Made by a program: the position numbers and the translations under genes
Shown here: positions 1-10,292 of the stretch, piece by piece
Layout of the letters: the number at the start of each line of letters is the position of its first letter
Numbering within the stretch: position 1 is the first letter of the stretch
NCBI RefSeq assembly: GCF_015207755.1
Contig: NZ_JADEWH010000014.1
Span: 62,001-126,000 of the forward strand
DNA length: 64,000 bases
From: Nodularia sp. LEGE 06071
GTDB taxonomy: Bacteria; Cyanobacteriota; Cyanobacteriia; Cyanobacteriales; Nostocaceae
Direction: 5' to 3'
Notes under the pieces: model-generated
Databases searched by the model: none
What the model saw: only the letters and a program-made list of their open reading frames with translations
What the model was told of the DNA's origin: nothing

Positions 1-195
1 ATTCAGGATATTGATAATGGTCAATATTTTCCCGTAGGAATAGAACCCACAGATGTCTACCCTAATATTAACTGTGGCGGTTCTAACACCAATGGGGCTA
101 TAGTTGTGAATTTAGGCAATGTGCCTAATAGTACAAGTTCAGGTGATCCCACTAATTCTTATGGGTTTATCCGGTTTCGGGTAAGAGTAAATTGA
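1..195 (+). CDS. C-terminal end of an unidentified, probably secreted protein (partial)
   Basis: The frame is open from the first base to a TGA at 193-195, giving 64 residues; the start lies outside the window. The segment is rich in Gly, Asn, Ser and Thr and ends in GFIRFRVRVN, an alternating pattern like the last strand of a beta-sandwich. Cyanobacterial surface proteins with DUF11-like repeats often look like this, but no diagnostic motif is present, so the family is a guess. No Cys-rich, membrane or catalytic signature is visible. Confidence 0.55.
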   Translation: MQDIDNGQYFPVGIEPTDVYPNINCGGSNTNGAIVVNLGNVPNSTSSGDPTNSYGFIRFRVRVN

Positions 196-620
196 GTATA
201 GTACAACTTCATAGGGGCGTGAACCTAAGAACTGTTTTTTGAGAGTGCAAACCCAGGAATCAGAGGCGCGATGCTATCAAACATCGACTAAACTCAAATA
301 TGCGCCTGAAAACAACCTTGTAGGAATCGCTATATTAATCCATGACCTGATATTTTTTGCCAAAAGATATTAAATGAAACTTAAAATGAAGATGAAAACT
401 TGTTTAATGGGATAGTAAATTTGTTAGCCTTTCATGGAAACATCATAGGCATTACTCAATTACTTATTTTCAATTGAGTCACAGTAATTATGCATAATTA
501 TGCCTAATATTTCCGCAACACCTGGAACAATTAGTCATAAGTCAGATGGACTGCTGACCACAAACCACTAAACTGGCATACTGACGACCTGATCAAAATA
601 ATTTTGGAATAGAGGCTAAT
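196..620. other. Intergenic region upstream of phosphoketolase
   Basis: This 425 bp stretch is A+T-rich and has no convincing ORF. It holds a hairpin-like pair CTCAATT...AATTGAG near 454-480 and a perfect 16-bp palindrome at 485-500. The start codon at 621 is preceded only by a weak purine run (AGAGG). It probably contains the phosphoketolase promoter, but no -35/-10 pair could be assigned. Confidence 0.5.
485..500. promoter_or_regulatory. Perfect 16-bp palindrome, possible operator
   Basis: TAATTATGCATAATTA reads the same on both strands and lies 120 bp before the phosphoketolase start. A dimeric regulator could bind it; chance occurrence in A+T-rich DNA is also possible. Confidence 0.25.
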
Positions 621-3002
621 ATGACTTTAACAAGTACTCCACAAACAAAGCCTTTAGCAGATGAAGAACTGCATAAAATCAATGCTTACTGGCGTGCGGC
701 TAACTATCTTTCAGTTGGGCAAATATATCTCTTCGACAATCCCCTACTGAGAGAACCGTTAAGACCGGAACACATTAAACCCCGACTTCTGGGACATTGG
801 GGAACCACACCAGGGCTGAACTTTATCTATGTTCACCTCAACCGAGTAATTAAAAAGTATGACCTCAATGCAATTTACATTGCAGGCCCTGGTCATGGCG
901 GCCCTGGATTAGTAGCTAATACTTACCTAGAAGGTACTTACAGCGAATATTATCCCAATATTTCCCAGGATGCTGAGGGAATGAAGAAACTCTTCAAACA
1001 GTTCTCTTTCCCAGGTGGTATTCCTAGTCACGTTGCACCAGAAACTCCTGGTTCGATTCATGAAGGTGGTGAACTAGGTTATGCTCTGGTTCATGCCTAT
1101 GGTGCGGCTTTTGATAACCCAGACTTAATTGTGGCGGCTGTTGTGGGTGATGGTGAAGCGGAAACCGGGGCTTTAGCTACAAGTTGGCATTCCAACAAAT
1201 TTCTCAATCCTGTCCATGATGGTGCAGTGCTGCCGATATTACACCTGAATGGCTATAAAATTGCTAACCCCACCCTATTAGCCAGGTTGAGTTATGAGGA
1301 ATTGGAAAACCTCTTTTTAGGTTATGGTTACAAACCTTACTTTGTCGAAGGTGTCGAACCCTCAGATGTTCACCAGCAAATGGCGGGAATTTTAGATATT
1401 GCGATCGCCGAAATTCAAAGTATCCAAAGAGAAGCCCGTGTACATGGTTTCAGCAAGCGTCCCCAGTGGCCGATGATTATCCTCAGAACCCCCAAAGGTT
1501 GGACAGGGCCGAAGGAAGTTAATGGCAAAAAAACTGAAGGTTCCTGGCGATCGCATCAAGTACCATTTGGTAATGTCATCGACCACCCAGAAAACCTGAA
1601 ATTACTCGAAGACTGGATGAAGAGTTACAAACCAGAAGAACTCTTCGATGCTAACGGTACACTAATTCCCGAACTAGCAGAACTAGCGCCCCTCGGACAT
1701 CGACGCATGGGCGACAATCCTCACACCAACGGCGGTATGCTGTTGCGTGATCTGAAAATGCCTGATTTTCCAGACTATGCTGTTGATGTTAGCCACCCAG
1801 GGACAACTTACGCCGAAGCTACCAAAGTAATGGGACAGCTTCTGCGGGATGTGATGAAACTCAACGAAGAAAGCAGCAACTTTCGCATCTTTGGCCCTGA
1901 CGAAACAGCCTCAAATCGCATCGGGGCTGTTTTAGAAGTTACAGACCGGACTTGGGTAGCCGACATTCTCCCAGAAGACGAAAATCTTTCCCCCAATGGT
2001 CGGGTGATGGAAGTCCTGAGTGAAACCAATTGTCAAGGCTGGTTAGAAGGCTATCTACTTACAGGTCGTCATGGCTTCTTCTCCTGCTATGAGGCGTTTA
2101 TCCACATCATTGACTCGATGTTCAACCAGCACGCCAAATGGTTAAAAACCACCCGTGATATACCTTGGCGGCGACCCATAGCATCCCTCAACTACCTACT
2201 CACTTCACACGTTTGGCGACAAGACCACAACGGTTTCTCTCACCAAGACCCTGGTTTTATCGACCATGTACTCAACAAAAAAGCCGAGATTATCCGCGTC
2301 TATCTACCACCCGATGCGAATACTTTGCTATCAGTCACAGACCATTGCTTGAGAAGTCGTCACTATGTAAACGTCATCGTTGCAGGTAAGCAACCATCAT
2401 TACAATACCTAGATATGGATGCCGCTATCAAGCACTGCACCAAAGGACTGAGTATTTGGGAATGGGCTAGTAACGATAAAGGTAGCGAACCAGATGTAGT
2501 CATGGCTTGTGCTGGAGACGTTCCCACCTTAGAAACATTAGCAGCCGTAGATATTCTCCGCCAGCACTTCCCAGAATTAAAGGTGCGGGTAGTAAACGTA
2601 GTCAATTTGATGAAACTACAGCCCCAAAGTGAGCATCCCCACGGTTTAAGCAGTAAAGAATTTGATACCATCTTTACCACAGATAAACCGATCATCTTTG
2701 CTTTTCATGGTTATCCTTGGCTGATTCATCGCCTAACTTATCGCCAAACCAACCACAAAAACTTACACGTGCGTGGTTATAAAGAAGAAGGAACTACCAC
2801 TACTCCCTTTGATATGGTTGTACTGAATGATCTTGATCGCTTTCACCTAGTAATGGACGTAATTGACCGCGTACCACAACTAGGTTCTAGAGCTGCTTAT
2901 GTCAAGCAGATGTTAGAAGATAAGCTGATTGAACACAAGCATTACATTCAGAAATACGGTGATGATATGCCAGATATTCGCGATTGGAAATGGCCGTATT
3001 AG
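621..3002 (+). CDS. xfp: Xylulose-5-phosphate / fructose-6-phosphate phosphoketolase
   Basis: A 793-residue protein of the usual phosphoketolase length. The enzyme is thiamine-diphosphate dependent and cleaves xylulose 5-phosphate or fructose 6-phosphate to acetyl phosphate plus an aldose phosphate in the cytosol. Visible marks are [10 protein letters not shown] near residue 59, the AGPGHGGPG loop near 88, and the ThDP/Mg motif [10 protein letters not shown] beginning near 176, followed by the central and C-terminal domains in the normal order. The ATG at 621 is the first in frame and gives the family N-terminus. It stands alone, with a hairpin terminator just after it. In cyanobacteria the enzyme feeds acetyl phosphate from the Calvin cycle or sugar catabolism, by family knowledge. 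It looks intact. Confidence 0.95.
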   Translation: MTLTSTPQTKPLADEELHKINAYWRAANYLSVGQIYLFDNPLLREPLRPEHIKPRLLGHWGTTPGLNFIYVHLNRVIKKYDLNAIYIAGPGHGGPGLVANTYLEGTYSEYYPNISQDAEGMKKLFKQFSFPGGIPSHVAPETPGSIHEGGELGYALVHAYGAAFDNPDLIVAAVVGDGEAETGALATSWHSNKFLNPVHDGAVLPILHLNGYKIANPTLLARLSYEELENLFLGYGYKPYFVEGVEPSDVHQQMAGILDIAIAEIQSIQREARVHGFSKRPQWPMIILRTPKGWTGPKEVNGKKTEGSWRSHQVPFGNVIDHPENLKLLEDWMKSYKPEELFDANGTLIPELAELAPLGHRRMGDNPHTNGGMLLRDLKMPDFPDYAVDVSHPGTTYAEATKVMGQLLRDVMKLNEESSNFRIFGPDETASNRIGAVLEVTDRTWVADILPEDENLSPNGRVMEVLSETNCQGWLEGYLLTGRHGFFSCYEAFIHIIDSMFNQHAKWLKTTRDIPWRRPIASLNYLLTSHVWRQDHNGFSHQDPGFIDHVLNKKAEIIRVYLPPDANTLLSVTDHCLRSRHYVNVIVAGKQPSLQYLDMDAAIKHCTKGLSIWEWASNDKGSEPDVVMACAGDVPTLETLAAVDILRQHFPELKVRVVNVVNLMKLQPQSEHPHGLSSKEFDTIFTTDKPIIFAFHGYPWLIHRLTYRQTNHKNLHVRGYKEEGTTTTPFDMVVLNDLDRFHLVMDVIDRVPQLGSRAAYVKQMLEDKLIEHKHYIQKYGDDMPDIRDWKWPY

Positions 3003-3035
3003 TTAATAATTTTTGAATTGCTTATTTAGCTAATC

Positions 3036-3070
3036 AGCTCCCCGATTTATTGAAGAAGTCGGGGAGCTTT
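3036..3070 (+). terminator. Rho-independent terminator after phosphoketolase
   Basis: A 10-bp perfect stem, AGCTCCCCGA pairing with TCGGGGAGCT, has a loop of about 13 nt and is followed by a short T-rich tract. It begins 34 bp after the phosphoketolase stop. A similar hairpin (CCCGGA...TCGGGGAT) occurs near 17800, so this may be a dispersed element reused as a terminator. Confidence 0.65.
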
Positions 3071-3112
3071 GTGTTTGGGAATCATTTTTTTGGTTGTTTT
3101 TAGTGCTGAATC

Positions 3113-4318
3113 CTACTGGATGACAAAGTTAGACGGGTCTTGATCTCGTCGATGCTGAGTGGGAATAGGGTCTGGCTGCCCATTACCTGCAAGGGCTGCG
3201 GTTTTCTCCAGGGATTCCCTCAATCGCTTGGCTGCGTAGATGGACATATCTCGTGGTACATTAATGCGATCGCGCAAATATCGTAGAGCAACATCAGATC
3301 CCGATGGAGGTACACAGTCTTCACCAGTCATCATCTGAGTTAAAGCACAACGTAGCGCTTGATCAAACAAATTATCATCTAAGGGGTTGACTCGGATAAT
3401 ATTGATGCGGTGTTTGATAGTTCGTTGAAGAGCTTCCATGCGGGAGTTTTCCGGTTCTGGATAAGAAACATCTGGTAGTCCAAACCAGGGACCGTTATCC
3501 ACCCGCGCTTTATTGAGAAGCATCTGGGGTTCGCCGTTTTCCCAACAGCCCCCCATCTGGGGCGGTAAATCATGTGCGTGGGTGTGAAAATCGCTCTGAG
3601 TACCGCAGTAAGTAGGTCGGCTTTCCATTGCCGCAAACCATGCGCTTAAGCGAGGGTTTTCCTCTCGCAGGGAGTAGCCTTTGTAGTAGTAAAGGCTCGC
3701 ATTCATCCGTTCCAGATATGGCGTAAAAATCACATCAACAATACCGAAGCTATCCAGAAAGTAAGGGCTTGAGGTGCTACCCAAAGCCTCCTCGACCTTA
3801 GCCACCACTGTGATAAATTGTTCTCGGTGGCGTTGTTCTTGTTGAGAGGAAGCAGCTTTAGAACACAGCCACATACACCAAGCTCTAAATAAAAGTCGTT
3901 CTAATTGACGTAGAGTCAGCACGCTGCGGTCTTCCATCCCTTGGTTCAATGGAGCAAAAACTTTTTCCAAAGCGATCAAAATATCATCGCTTTCCTTAAT
4001 AATCCGTCCATCTAGCTCAATCGCCGGGAGCATTCCTGATGGAACCTTACGTTTGTACCAACTTTCTTTTTCCCCATAGCAGAACATTGTCACTTTTTCA
4101 ATACGGTAGGGGATCTGTTTTTCCTCTAGCCATAACCAAACTTTTTGACAGTAAGGACACCAGGCGTGGTTATCACGGTACAGCGTTACCCGCACATCGG
4201 ATTCGGGCTGACCAAACAAGCGTAACCTGGCTCTAGCGTTGGTGATACCATTAACAGTATCTATTTGATAGTCCGTGAGGGTTTCTAGTTCTTGCCAGCT
4301 TAAGGGTGCGGTAGTCAT
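3113..4318 (-). CDS. Glutathione S-transferase-like protein with glutaredoxin-type CPYC motif
   Basis: The protein is about 401 residues from the ATG at 4318; a TTG seven codons upstream (4339) is less likely. An N-terminal thioredoxin-fold domain begins near residue 42 (VRVTLYRDN) and carries WCPYC at 53-57, the Cys-x-x-Cys of glutaredoxins and CPYC-type transferases. A helical GST C-terminal part follows ([20 protein letters not shown]). A further C-terminal region of about 150 residues exceeds the classic GST length of 200-250. It probably reduces or conjugates glutathione-linked substrates in the cytosol; the substrate is unknown. It lies 57 bp after the DUF937-like gene on the same strand. 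Confidence 0.75.
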   Translation of the reverse strand: MTTAPLSWQELETLTDYQIDTVNGITNARARLRLFGQPESDVRVTLYRDNHAWCPYCQKVWLWLEEKQIPYRIEKVTMFCYGEKESWYKRKVPSGMLPAIELDGRIIKESDDILIALEKVFAPLNQGMEDRSVLTLRQLERLLFRAWCMWLCSKAASSQQEQRHREQFITVVAKVEEALGSTSSPYFLDSFGIVDVIFTPYLERMNASLYYYKGYSLREENPRLSAWFAAMESRPTYCGTQSDFHTHAHDLPPQMGGCWENGEPQMLLNKARVDNGPWFGLPDVSYPEPENSRMEALQRTIKHRINIIRVNPLDDNLFDQALRCALTQMMTGEDCVPPSGSDVALRYLRDRINVPRDMSIYAAKRLRESLEKTAALAGNGQPDPIPTQHRRDQDPSNFVIQ

Positions 4319-4375
4319 AGGGGGAGTTGAGTAGGGCAATACTTAGGACTTTTCTTGACTCTACAATTTTCCCGA

Positions 4376-4906
4376 CTACTTGCCAACATATTTACTAAAT
4401 AATTGAATAGCGTCGGCAACATTGACATCTCCATCCCCATTGGCATCCAAGAAAGAATTCAAGACAGAATTTCCACTAGTTTGAGGATTTTGGGTATTAG
4501 CACCAGATTGCAATAAATTTAATACTAGAGGCACAATCACAGGTAACAATTGCACAATTGTACCAGCATCTAATCCTGTATGTTGGGAAGCTATCTGTGC
4601 TACCTGCTGTTGGATTTGCGGAGGAAACAGGGAACTGACGGCTTGAGGGTTAGAAGAAGTCCCAGCATATTGATTAACCAATGCTTGGGTTGCTTCATTA
4701 CCTTCTGAGGCTTGTTTCTGTTGTAAAGCAGAACGTACATGGTTACCAACTACACCAATAACCGATTGTATCGTTGAAGGATTTGTACCAGTGGTATTAC
4801 TCAGCTGATTAACAGTGTTAATAATACTGCCGAGTTGACCTAAACTAGCTTGTTGATTGGGATTGCTCACAGCACCGATAATTTGATCAAACAGACCCAT
4901 AATCAT
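4376..4906 (-). CDS. DUF937-like protein with C-terminal Ca-binding-type loop
   Basis: 176 residues, rich in Gln, Asn and Ser. The N-terminus (MGLFDQIIGAVSNP) and the repeated helical QLGSIINTVNQL pattern resemble DUF937 proteins, whose function is unknown. The tail from residue 154 contains DANGDGDVNVADAIQLF, an EF-hand/dockerin-type D-x-N-x-D-x-D loop that could bind Ca2+. A hydrophobic stretch (TIVQLLPVIVPLVLNLL) precedes it. AGGAG stands 4 nt before the first ATG (4906) and 10 nt before a second in-frame ATG (4900), so MGLFDQ may be the true start. No function is proposed. Confidence 0.75.
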   Translation of the reverse strand: MIMGLFDQIIGAVSNPNQQASLGQLGSIINTVNQLSNTTGTNPSTIQSVIGVVGNHVRSALQQKQASEGNEATQALVNQYAGTSSNPQAVSSLFPPQIQQQVAQIASQHTGLDAGTIVQLLPVIVPLVLNLLQSGANTQNPQTSGNSVLNSFLDANGDGDVNVADAIQLFSKYVGK

Positions 4907-5012
4907 CTTTCTCCTAATGTTCTGATTCGTTGACTGTAGAACAGCTGTTGCTATTATGAAACAATTAACTCCGCAAAACCAGACACTTAAGGATGAAAAA
5001 TTTGGTAAACAA

Positions 5013-6617
5013 TTATCTCTTTAAAAATCGCTGACGCATCCGCACCACAAAGGTATTAACCTCTGGTATTTTCAGGAATGACACAATAATTGCAAACACC
5101 AAAATCCCCACTAAGCCTGATACACACAACTGCAACAGTTGAATGATTAACCCCTGCGTACCTAACAACTGCTGCAAACCGACCAAAGTTCCAAAACTGG
5201 CTAACCCAGCGACCACACTACCCCCAGTCAAGCCCAAAATTGGCAAACTCCACTCACGCCAAGGTAAACCATTGAGTTTGCGGTCAAGTAACCATAACAG
5301 CATTAATATCGAACTGCAATTTACGCCTACTGTTGCTAACACAATACCAGTCGCGCCAAAGGGTTTCACCAAAATCGCATCTAGGAAAATGTTAAGGAAA
5401 ATGTTAAAAATACTAATGCGAAAGGGTGTCTGTCCATCGCCCAGGGCGTAAAACACCCGTACTAAAACATCACGCCCCAAATAAACAAACATCCCAATTC
5501 CGTAAGCAATCAGCAGGGATGAAACCAACTGTGTAGCCTCTTGTTTAAAAGCACCTCGTTCATATACTATCTGCACAATTGGCACAGATAACACGATCAT
5601 CAGCGCCCCTAAAGGTAGCATAGTCACGGCGGTGAGCAATATTCCTTGGCGAATGCGTAATTTCAGGTCTGGCCAATGTTCTGGTTCAGCCAATTTTGCA
5701 AACATTGGTAACAGAGGTAGCAGAATAATATTAGAAATTATCCCTAAAGGAGTCTGCACAAGGAGATTGGCATAATTAAAGCCAGCCGCCGCACCGGGGA
5801 TCGGACTAGCAAAATATAGGTCAGTGGCGACATTAATGGGCATCATTCCAGAGGAAATTGTCGCCGGTGTCATGATTCTAATGACTTCTTGCACCCCAGG
5901 GGATTTAAAATCAAACCGCAGGCGTAATGTACCCAGTCCTAAGCGCCACTGCACAATTAGCTGTGCTAACCACTGGAGAATTGCCCCGGCTAGGGTTCCC
6001 CAAGCTAAGACCATACCACCGATGAGGGCGTATTTTGGCTGAATAATATCTTTACCTAGTTGCCCTGTTAAGATGGCAATCCCAGCAATTACAGTAATAC
6101 TGGATAATAAGGGACTAATTGAAAGTAACCAATATTGATTGGCGGCGTTGAGTGTACCGAAACCAATGCCAATTAAACCTGCAAATAAAGCCATTGGGGC
6201 CATGATGCGGATTTGTTGAATAGCGATCGCTCTTGTAGTCGGTTCTAAGCCATAACCGACAATATCAATAATCGTATCAGCAAAGAAAATCTGAGCAAAC
6301 GTCACAAGCAACAGTAATCCACCCACCAGAGTTGTGACTGTTTCTACCAGTGGCGCGCCTTCTTCCCGTTTGCGCTTGGCTAAAACACTGACCACTGCAC
6401 TGTGTAATGGTCCATTCACACCACCTAGTAGAATTAATAAAAAACCCGGAATAATGTAAGCGTAACTATAAGCAGTAGCCGCAGCACCAACACCAAAAGC
6501 AGCTGCGATCGCTTGTTGTCGCACTAAACCAAATACTTTACTAATTAATGTAGCCGCCGCTACAATGCCAGCAATTCCCGCAAAAGAACGAGAAGGTTTC
6601 GGATCTTCTTGTGTCAC
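5013..6617 (-). CDS. murJ: MurJ/MviN-family lipid II flippase
   Basis: 534 residues of strongly hydrophobic sequence with about 14 predicted membrane helices, the normal size for MurJ. The N-terminal segment SFAGIAGIVAAATLISKVFGLVRQ is the conserved first helix of the MviN/MurJ family (MOP superfamily), and the polar basic loops between helices fit the fold. MurJ moves lipid-linked peptidoglycan precursor across the plasma membrane. The start ATG at 6617 is directly followed by the conserved N-terminus. The gene is followed by the DUF937-like gene with a gap of about 106 bp. A heptamer repeat tract lies immediately upstream (6625-6660), so the promoter must overlap or lie beyond it. Confidence 0.93.
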   Translation of the reverse strand: MTQEDPKPSRSFAGIAGIVAAATLISKVFGLVRQQAIAAAFGVGAAATAYSYAYIIPGFLLILLGGVNGPLHSAVVSVLAKRKREEGAPLVETVTTLVGGLLLLVTFAQIFFADTIIDIVGYGLEPTTRAIAIQQIRIMAPMALFAGLIGIGFGTLNAANQYWLLSISPLLSSITVIAGIAILTGQLGKDIIQPKYALIGGMVLAWGTLAGAILQWLAQLIVQWRLGLGTLRLRFDFKSPGVQEVIRIMTPATISSGMMPINVATDLYFASPIPGAAAGFNYANLLVQTPLGIISNIILLPLLPMFAKLAEPEHWPDLKLRIRQGILLTAVTMLPLGALMIVLSVPIVQIVYERGAFKQEATQLVSSLLIAYGIGMFVYLGRDVLVRVFYALGDGQTPFRISIFNIFLNIFLDAILVKPFGATGIVLATVGVNCSSILMLLWLLDRKLNGLPWREWSLPILGLTGGSVVAGLASFGTLVGLQQLLGTQGLIIQLLQLCVSGLVGILVFAIIVSFLKIPEVNTFVVRMRQRFLKR

Positions 6618-6624
6618 TAAGTTT

Positions 6625-6660
6625 TTAATTCGTAATTCGTAATTCTTAATTCGTAATTCG
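6625..6660. repeat. Heptanucleotide tandem repeat (STRR, TAATTCG units)
   Basis: About five TAATTCG units, one imperfect (TAATTCT), directly upstream of murJ. Such 7-nt tandem repeats are typical of heterocystous cyanobacteria. Confidence 0.85.
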
Positions 6661-6787
6661 TTGGTGTTTCACTTCCCAGCTAAGATTATGGAAATGAAGC
6701 GCCTTGGTGCAAAGAGCGCGAAGAAAGATGGTGTTACTAGCCCAAAGTCTTCCCCCCTGCTCCCTGCTCCCTGCTCCCCTGCTTCTT

Positions 6788-7294
6788 CTACCGACATCCC
6801 AAACTATCCCGTGTCGCCACCCCGGTAACTGGATTTACGCCATCAGCGCGATCGCACATCAACGCCACTTGATAACGGTCTATCAAAGCATCAGTAAAAT
6901 CCGCACCAGTAATGTCCGCATCAAAAAACCGACTCCGGGTCATAGTCGCTTCCGTAAAAATAGCATTTTTTAAATTTGCCCCATCCATCGTCACACTATC
7001 CACTAAAGCGCCTTCAAGATTGGCATTTTCCAAATTAGCATTGAGTAAAACACCCTTAGTCAGAATCGCATTTTTTAAATTTGCGCCTTGAAAATTTGCC
7101 CCCCGCATTTCCGCCGCCACAAAAGTTACCCCAGCTAAATCTGTGTTAGAAAAATCACGATTTTGGAGACTAGCATTGCTGTAATTGATGGTGTTGATTT
7201 GAGCAAAAGCCGGTTGAGGATTGATCATCACCCATAACCAAGCCAAAACCAAAATCACAAACAAACTTAATAATCGCAGTAAAAACTTTTTCAT
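6788..7294 (-). CDS. Secreted (thylakoid-lumen type) pentapeptide-repeat protein
   Basis: From the ATG at 7294 the protein is 168 residues and starts with a clear Sec signal: MKK, a long hydrophobic stretch, then PAFAQ as a signal peptidase site near residue 31. The mature part consists of pentapeptide repeats of the A(D/N)Lxx type ([22 protein letters not shown]), which form a right-handed beta-helix, and a C-terminal segment with two Cys (LMCDRADG ... DSLGCR) that could form a disulfide. The upstream in-frame ATG at 7321 would put charged residues before the signal and is less likely. The architecture resembles lumenal pentapeptide proteins of plants and cyanobacteria; the role is unknown. 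Confidence 0.82.
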   Translation of the reverse strand: MKKFLLRLLSLFVILVLAWLWVMINPQPAFAQINTINYSNASLQNRDFSNTDLAGVTFVAAEMRGANFQGANLKNAILTKGVLLNANLENANLEGALVDSVTMDGANLKNAIFTEATMTRSRFFDADITGADFTDALIDRYQVALMCDRADGVNPVTGVATRDSLGCR

Positions 7295-7343
7295 AACTTT
7301 ATCAACTTGATTGATGATCATTAGCCAATAGTCTCATAGACTA

Positions 7344-7412
7344 TCACCGCTACGCGGAAACCAAAATCAAATAATCACCAATGACTAATGACTAATGACC
7401 AATGACCAATGA
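7344..7412. repeat. Short dispersed element (CCGCTACGCGG) and STRR heptamers
   Basis: CACCGCTACGCGGAA at 7344-7358 recurs at 14515-14529 after gifA. It is followed at 7378-7412 by five heptamers of the form AATGACT/AATGACC ending at the LCP stop codon. Confidence 0.7.
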
Positions 7413-8921
7413 CTATTTCCAATCTTTACCAATACGAATTGTCAGATCAGATCCTAAATCCCCAGTTGCCAACACATCAATTTTACCCAAGCCTATGACT
7501 TCATGTAGTTCAACTCCTGTTTGTCGATTGCCTTTCTGGACGAGAATCTGAGTTTCCCTTTGGGTATCAGGCCAATCCGACATCGCATAAACATTTGTAA
7601 AACCTTTTTGTTTGAGATAGCGAATAACTTTTTCTGTGAGTTGAGGTTGATTGGAAGCATTTTGAATAGCAATTGTGCGTTGATGAACTGGACGTAAATC
7701 AGACTTTAGACCAGGTACATCTACCCCAACATAATTATTCAATAGTAACTGTTGTCCATTCAAATTCAGCCAATAACTATTGGGATCTTGACTGAATCGG
7801 CTGAAATTACCAGGCAAAATAGTCATTTGTAAATTATCCCGTTCCAAGTTGACAGAATAATTGACTAAAGCCATCATTTCTTCTATTTTGAGATTTGTGT
7901 CAAAATATTTCCGCATCAGGCGGGTTAATTGCGGTAATCTGGGTAAGACAGTCGGACTATTAAGACGTTGAAGTAACGCTGTCATTAGGGCTTGCTGTCG
8001 TTGTACCCGTGGTAGATCCCCTAGTCCTGGCTCACGGAACCGGGCAAACATTTGAGCCTTTTCACCGTCGAGGGTTTGCCAACCAGTAGCTAAATTCATA
8101 GATAACTGACTGCTGGTGTTTTGATATTCCATTTCTTGGGGTACAAAAACATCAACCCCACCCAATTGATCAACTAACTGCCTTAAACCACTAGTAGATA
8201 TGCGGATATAGCGATGAATAGGGGCATTGTTTAAAGTCCGGCTAACTACCCGTGCTGCCAAAACCGGCCCGCCTTGAGCATTGGCATCAGATACCTTAGT
8301 CAATCCCTTTTCGGGGATAGCAATCATCGTATCCCTGGGAATTGAGAGTACCCGCATAGTGCGATCGCTGGGGTTAAGCCTGACCAGTAACATGGTATCG
8401 CTGGTGCCAGCAAAACTTTCCGGTGAGCCATCAACAGCACCTTGAATGGGATCAACTCCCATAATCAAAATATTCATTGGCCGTGATAGTTTATACTGGG
8501 AAATATTGCCCCATAATTCCCCAGGTAATGGCACTTTCTGGTCATCTTTGCCAGAAAATCCCAATTCTTCATCTGTTCGATCAAGATTGCTCCACAGTGG
8601 AGTCCACAGCGCCAATGTCGATACCAGCAGACCGGATAGAACTATCCCCACGACTACTGTCAATGTCCACAGTAGCCATCGAGGCATGGTCAATCCTAAT
8701 CTGTCGTAAAGCTCATTGGGAATTGCACCCACAGACTCCACAACACTACGGGAAATGTTTCCTGGCTCATGAGGGACTATCTCCAGATTTGAGGCTGATG
8801 GCTGTTCAATTCCTAGCTCATTTTCTGCCCATTGTACTTGTTGAGGTCTTTCCTCTAGCTCTAATTCTGGTACTTGTTGAGACGGCACCTGATTTTCTGA
8901 CCATTGAAATTGTTTAATCAC
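7413..8921 (-). CDS. LytR-CpsA-Psr (LCP) family cell-wall glycopolymer ligase
   Basis: 502 residues. A Gln/Glu-rich cytoplasmic N-terminus of about 80 residues precedes one membrane helix (LLWTLTVVVGIVLSGLLVS). The extracytoplasmic LCP domain follows, with NILIMGVDPIQG, SDTMLLVRLNP and VLSIPRDTM, and further on RVQRQQALM; these contain the conserved Asp and Arg residues that bind the polyprenyl-phosphate substrate. A C-terminal LytR_C-like domain (residues about 400-495) is present. LCP enzymes attach glycopolymers to peptidoglycan. The gene is divergent from the GDP-mannose-forming manC with 116 bp between starts, which fits a role in surface polysaccharide assembly. Confidence 0.9.
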   Translation of the reverse strand: MIKQFQWSENQVPSQQVPELELEERPQQVQWAENELGIEQPSASNLEIVPHEPGNISRSVVESVGAIPNELYDRLGLTMPRWLLWTLTVVVGIVLSGLLVSTLALWTPLWSNLDRTDEELGFSGKDDQKVPLPGELWGNISQYKLSRPMNILIMGVDPIQGAVDGSPESFAGTSDTMLLVRLNPSDRTMRVLSIPRDTMIAIPEKGLTKVSDANAQGGPVLAARVVSRTLNNAPIHRYIRISTSGLRQLVDQLGGVDVFVPQEMEYQNTSSQLSMNLATGWQTLDGEKAQMFARFREPGLGDLPRVQRQQALMTALLQRLNSPTVLPRLPQLTRLMRKYFDTNLKIEEMMALVNYSVNLERDNLQMTILPGNFSRFSQDPNSYWLNLNGQQLLLNNYVGVDVPGLKSDLRPVHQRTIAIQNASNQPQLTEKVIRYLKQKGFTNVYAMSDWPDTQRETQILVQKGNRQTGVELHEVIGLGKIDVLATGDLGSDLTIRIGKDWK

Positions 8922-9037
8922 AAATTATCTCCCCACTCAACCACTCCCTAAAGGTATGTTAATCGCAGCCACAAATCTGTCCAGGGCAAAAGCTCACTGT
9001 ACACTGATAGTGATCTGAGCTAAGTCTGTATGACAAC

Positions 9038-10102
9038 ATGAGTAATCTACTGTTCCCTGTAATTCTTGCCGGTGGCAAAGGTGAGCGTTTTTGGCCCCTG
9101 AGTCGCAAAGACCGACCCAAACAATTTTTAAGTCTTGATGGTAGCTCTAGAAGTCTATTACAAGCAACTGCCGATAGACTAATTACAGTTACAAGCGGTT
9201 GGAATAACCTCTGGGTCATTACTTCTAGTCAGGTAGCCGCAGGTGTGAGACAACAACTACCTGAACTGCCAGATCAAAATTTATTAATTGAGTCACAAGG
9301 GCGAGACACTGCCGCAGCCGTGGCCTGGGCAAGTTTGGAAATTAAGCAGCGTTACGGAGAAGACGCGATCATTGGCTTTTTTCCCTCTGACCACTGGATA
9401 GATGACCAAGAAGCGTTTAAACGCACCTTAGATGCTGCTACCCAGTTAGCGGCAAGCACAGAGGCGATTGTCACTTTGGGGATCAAGCCTACTTTCCCAT
9501 CAACCGGTTACGGCTACATCGAACAAGGCGAAAAGATTGGTAGATTTAATGATTTGCCAGCCTATCACGTCAACCGCTTTACTGAAAAGCCCAACCGAGA
9601 AACAGCCGAAACTTTTTTATCTACGGGGCGTTTTAGCTGGAATAGTGGAATGTTCGTGTTTCGGGCTGGGGTGGTTCTCAAGGAACTATATACCCATGCG
9701 CCAGAAATAATCGAACCATTAGAACAACAAGGCCCTGATATATATCCTGAGTTGCTTAAACAGAGTATAGACTATGCACTCATGGAAAAGACAAATTTAG
9801 CATACGTCTTGCCAGTTGAATTTGGTTGGGATGATTTGGGAGACTGGAATGCACTGGAGCGCTTACTGAAAAAACCAGAGAATCCTAATGTAGAACTTGC
9901 TACCCATGTGGGCTTAGATACGCAGGGAGCTATTGTTTATGCTACTAATTCCGAAGATGTGATTGTTACAATTGGTTTAGAGGACGTGGTGATTGTGCGC
10001 GATCGCAACGTCACTCTTGTGGTCAACAAAAACCGCACTCAAGAAATTAAGCAGATTCTCAAAACCCTCGCAAATGATCCCCGATTCACTGAACTGTTGT
10101 AG
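9038..10102 (+). CDS. manC: Mannose-1-phosphate guanylyltransferase
   Basis: 354 residues, the size of the single-domain GDP-mannose pyrophosphorylase without a fused isomerase domain. The nucleotide-binding signature GGKGERFWPLSRKDRPKQF lies near residues 11-29. Other family blocks visible are FFPSDHWI, FTEKPN and NSGMFVFRAGV, and the sugar-binding loop FGWDDLGDWNAL. The reaction is mannose 1-phosphate plus GTP to GDP-mannose and pyrophosphate, feeding exopolysaccharide and glycolipid synthesis in the cytosol. ATG at 9038 is the natural start. It faces the LCP ligase gene across a shared intergenic region. Confidence 0.94.
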   Translation: MSNLLFPVILAGGKGERFWPLSRKDRPKQFLSLDGSSRSLLQATADRLITVTSGWNNLWVITSSQVAAGVRQQLPELPDQNLLIESQGRDTAAAVAWASLEIKQRYGEDAIIGFFPSDHWIDDQEAFKRTLDAATQLAASTEAIVTLGIKPTFPSTGYGYIEQGEKIGRFNDLPAYHVNRFTEKPNRETAETFLSTGRFSWNSGMFVFRAGVVLKELYTHAPEIIEPLEQQGPDIYPELLKQSIDYALMEKTNLAYVLPVEFGWDDLGDWNALERLLKKPENPNVELATHVGLDTQGAIVYATNSEDVIVTIGLEDVVIVRDRNVTLVVNKNRTQEIKQILKTLANDPRFTELL

Positions 10103-10118
10103 TTGTTAAGCTTTAAGA

Positions 10119-10144
10119 GTTAAAACCCTCAGCAGAGGTTTAAC
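10119..10144 (+). terminator. Possible terminator hairpin after manC
   Basis: GTTAAAACCCTC and GAGGTTTAAC pair with a small bulge around an AGCA loop, 17 bp after the manC stop. The following T-tract is weak, so factor-independent termination is uncertain. Confidence 0.35.
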
Positions 10145-10292
10145 ATTTGTTGCCTCTATTATAACTGAAATGTCTGTTTGAAGAACTAGGGACTAGGGAC
10201 TAGGAGCTAGAGACCAAAAGATACAGCATATTCTTCTCCATTCCCTAATCTCCCCATCTCTCTCATTTCCCTGATCTCCCCATCTCCCTACA

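Noticed and set aside
8477-8917. Plus-strand ORF of 146 aa
   Set aside because: Antisense to the LCP gene N-terminus; no start context and no motif.
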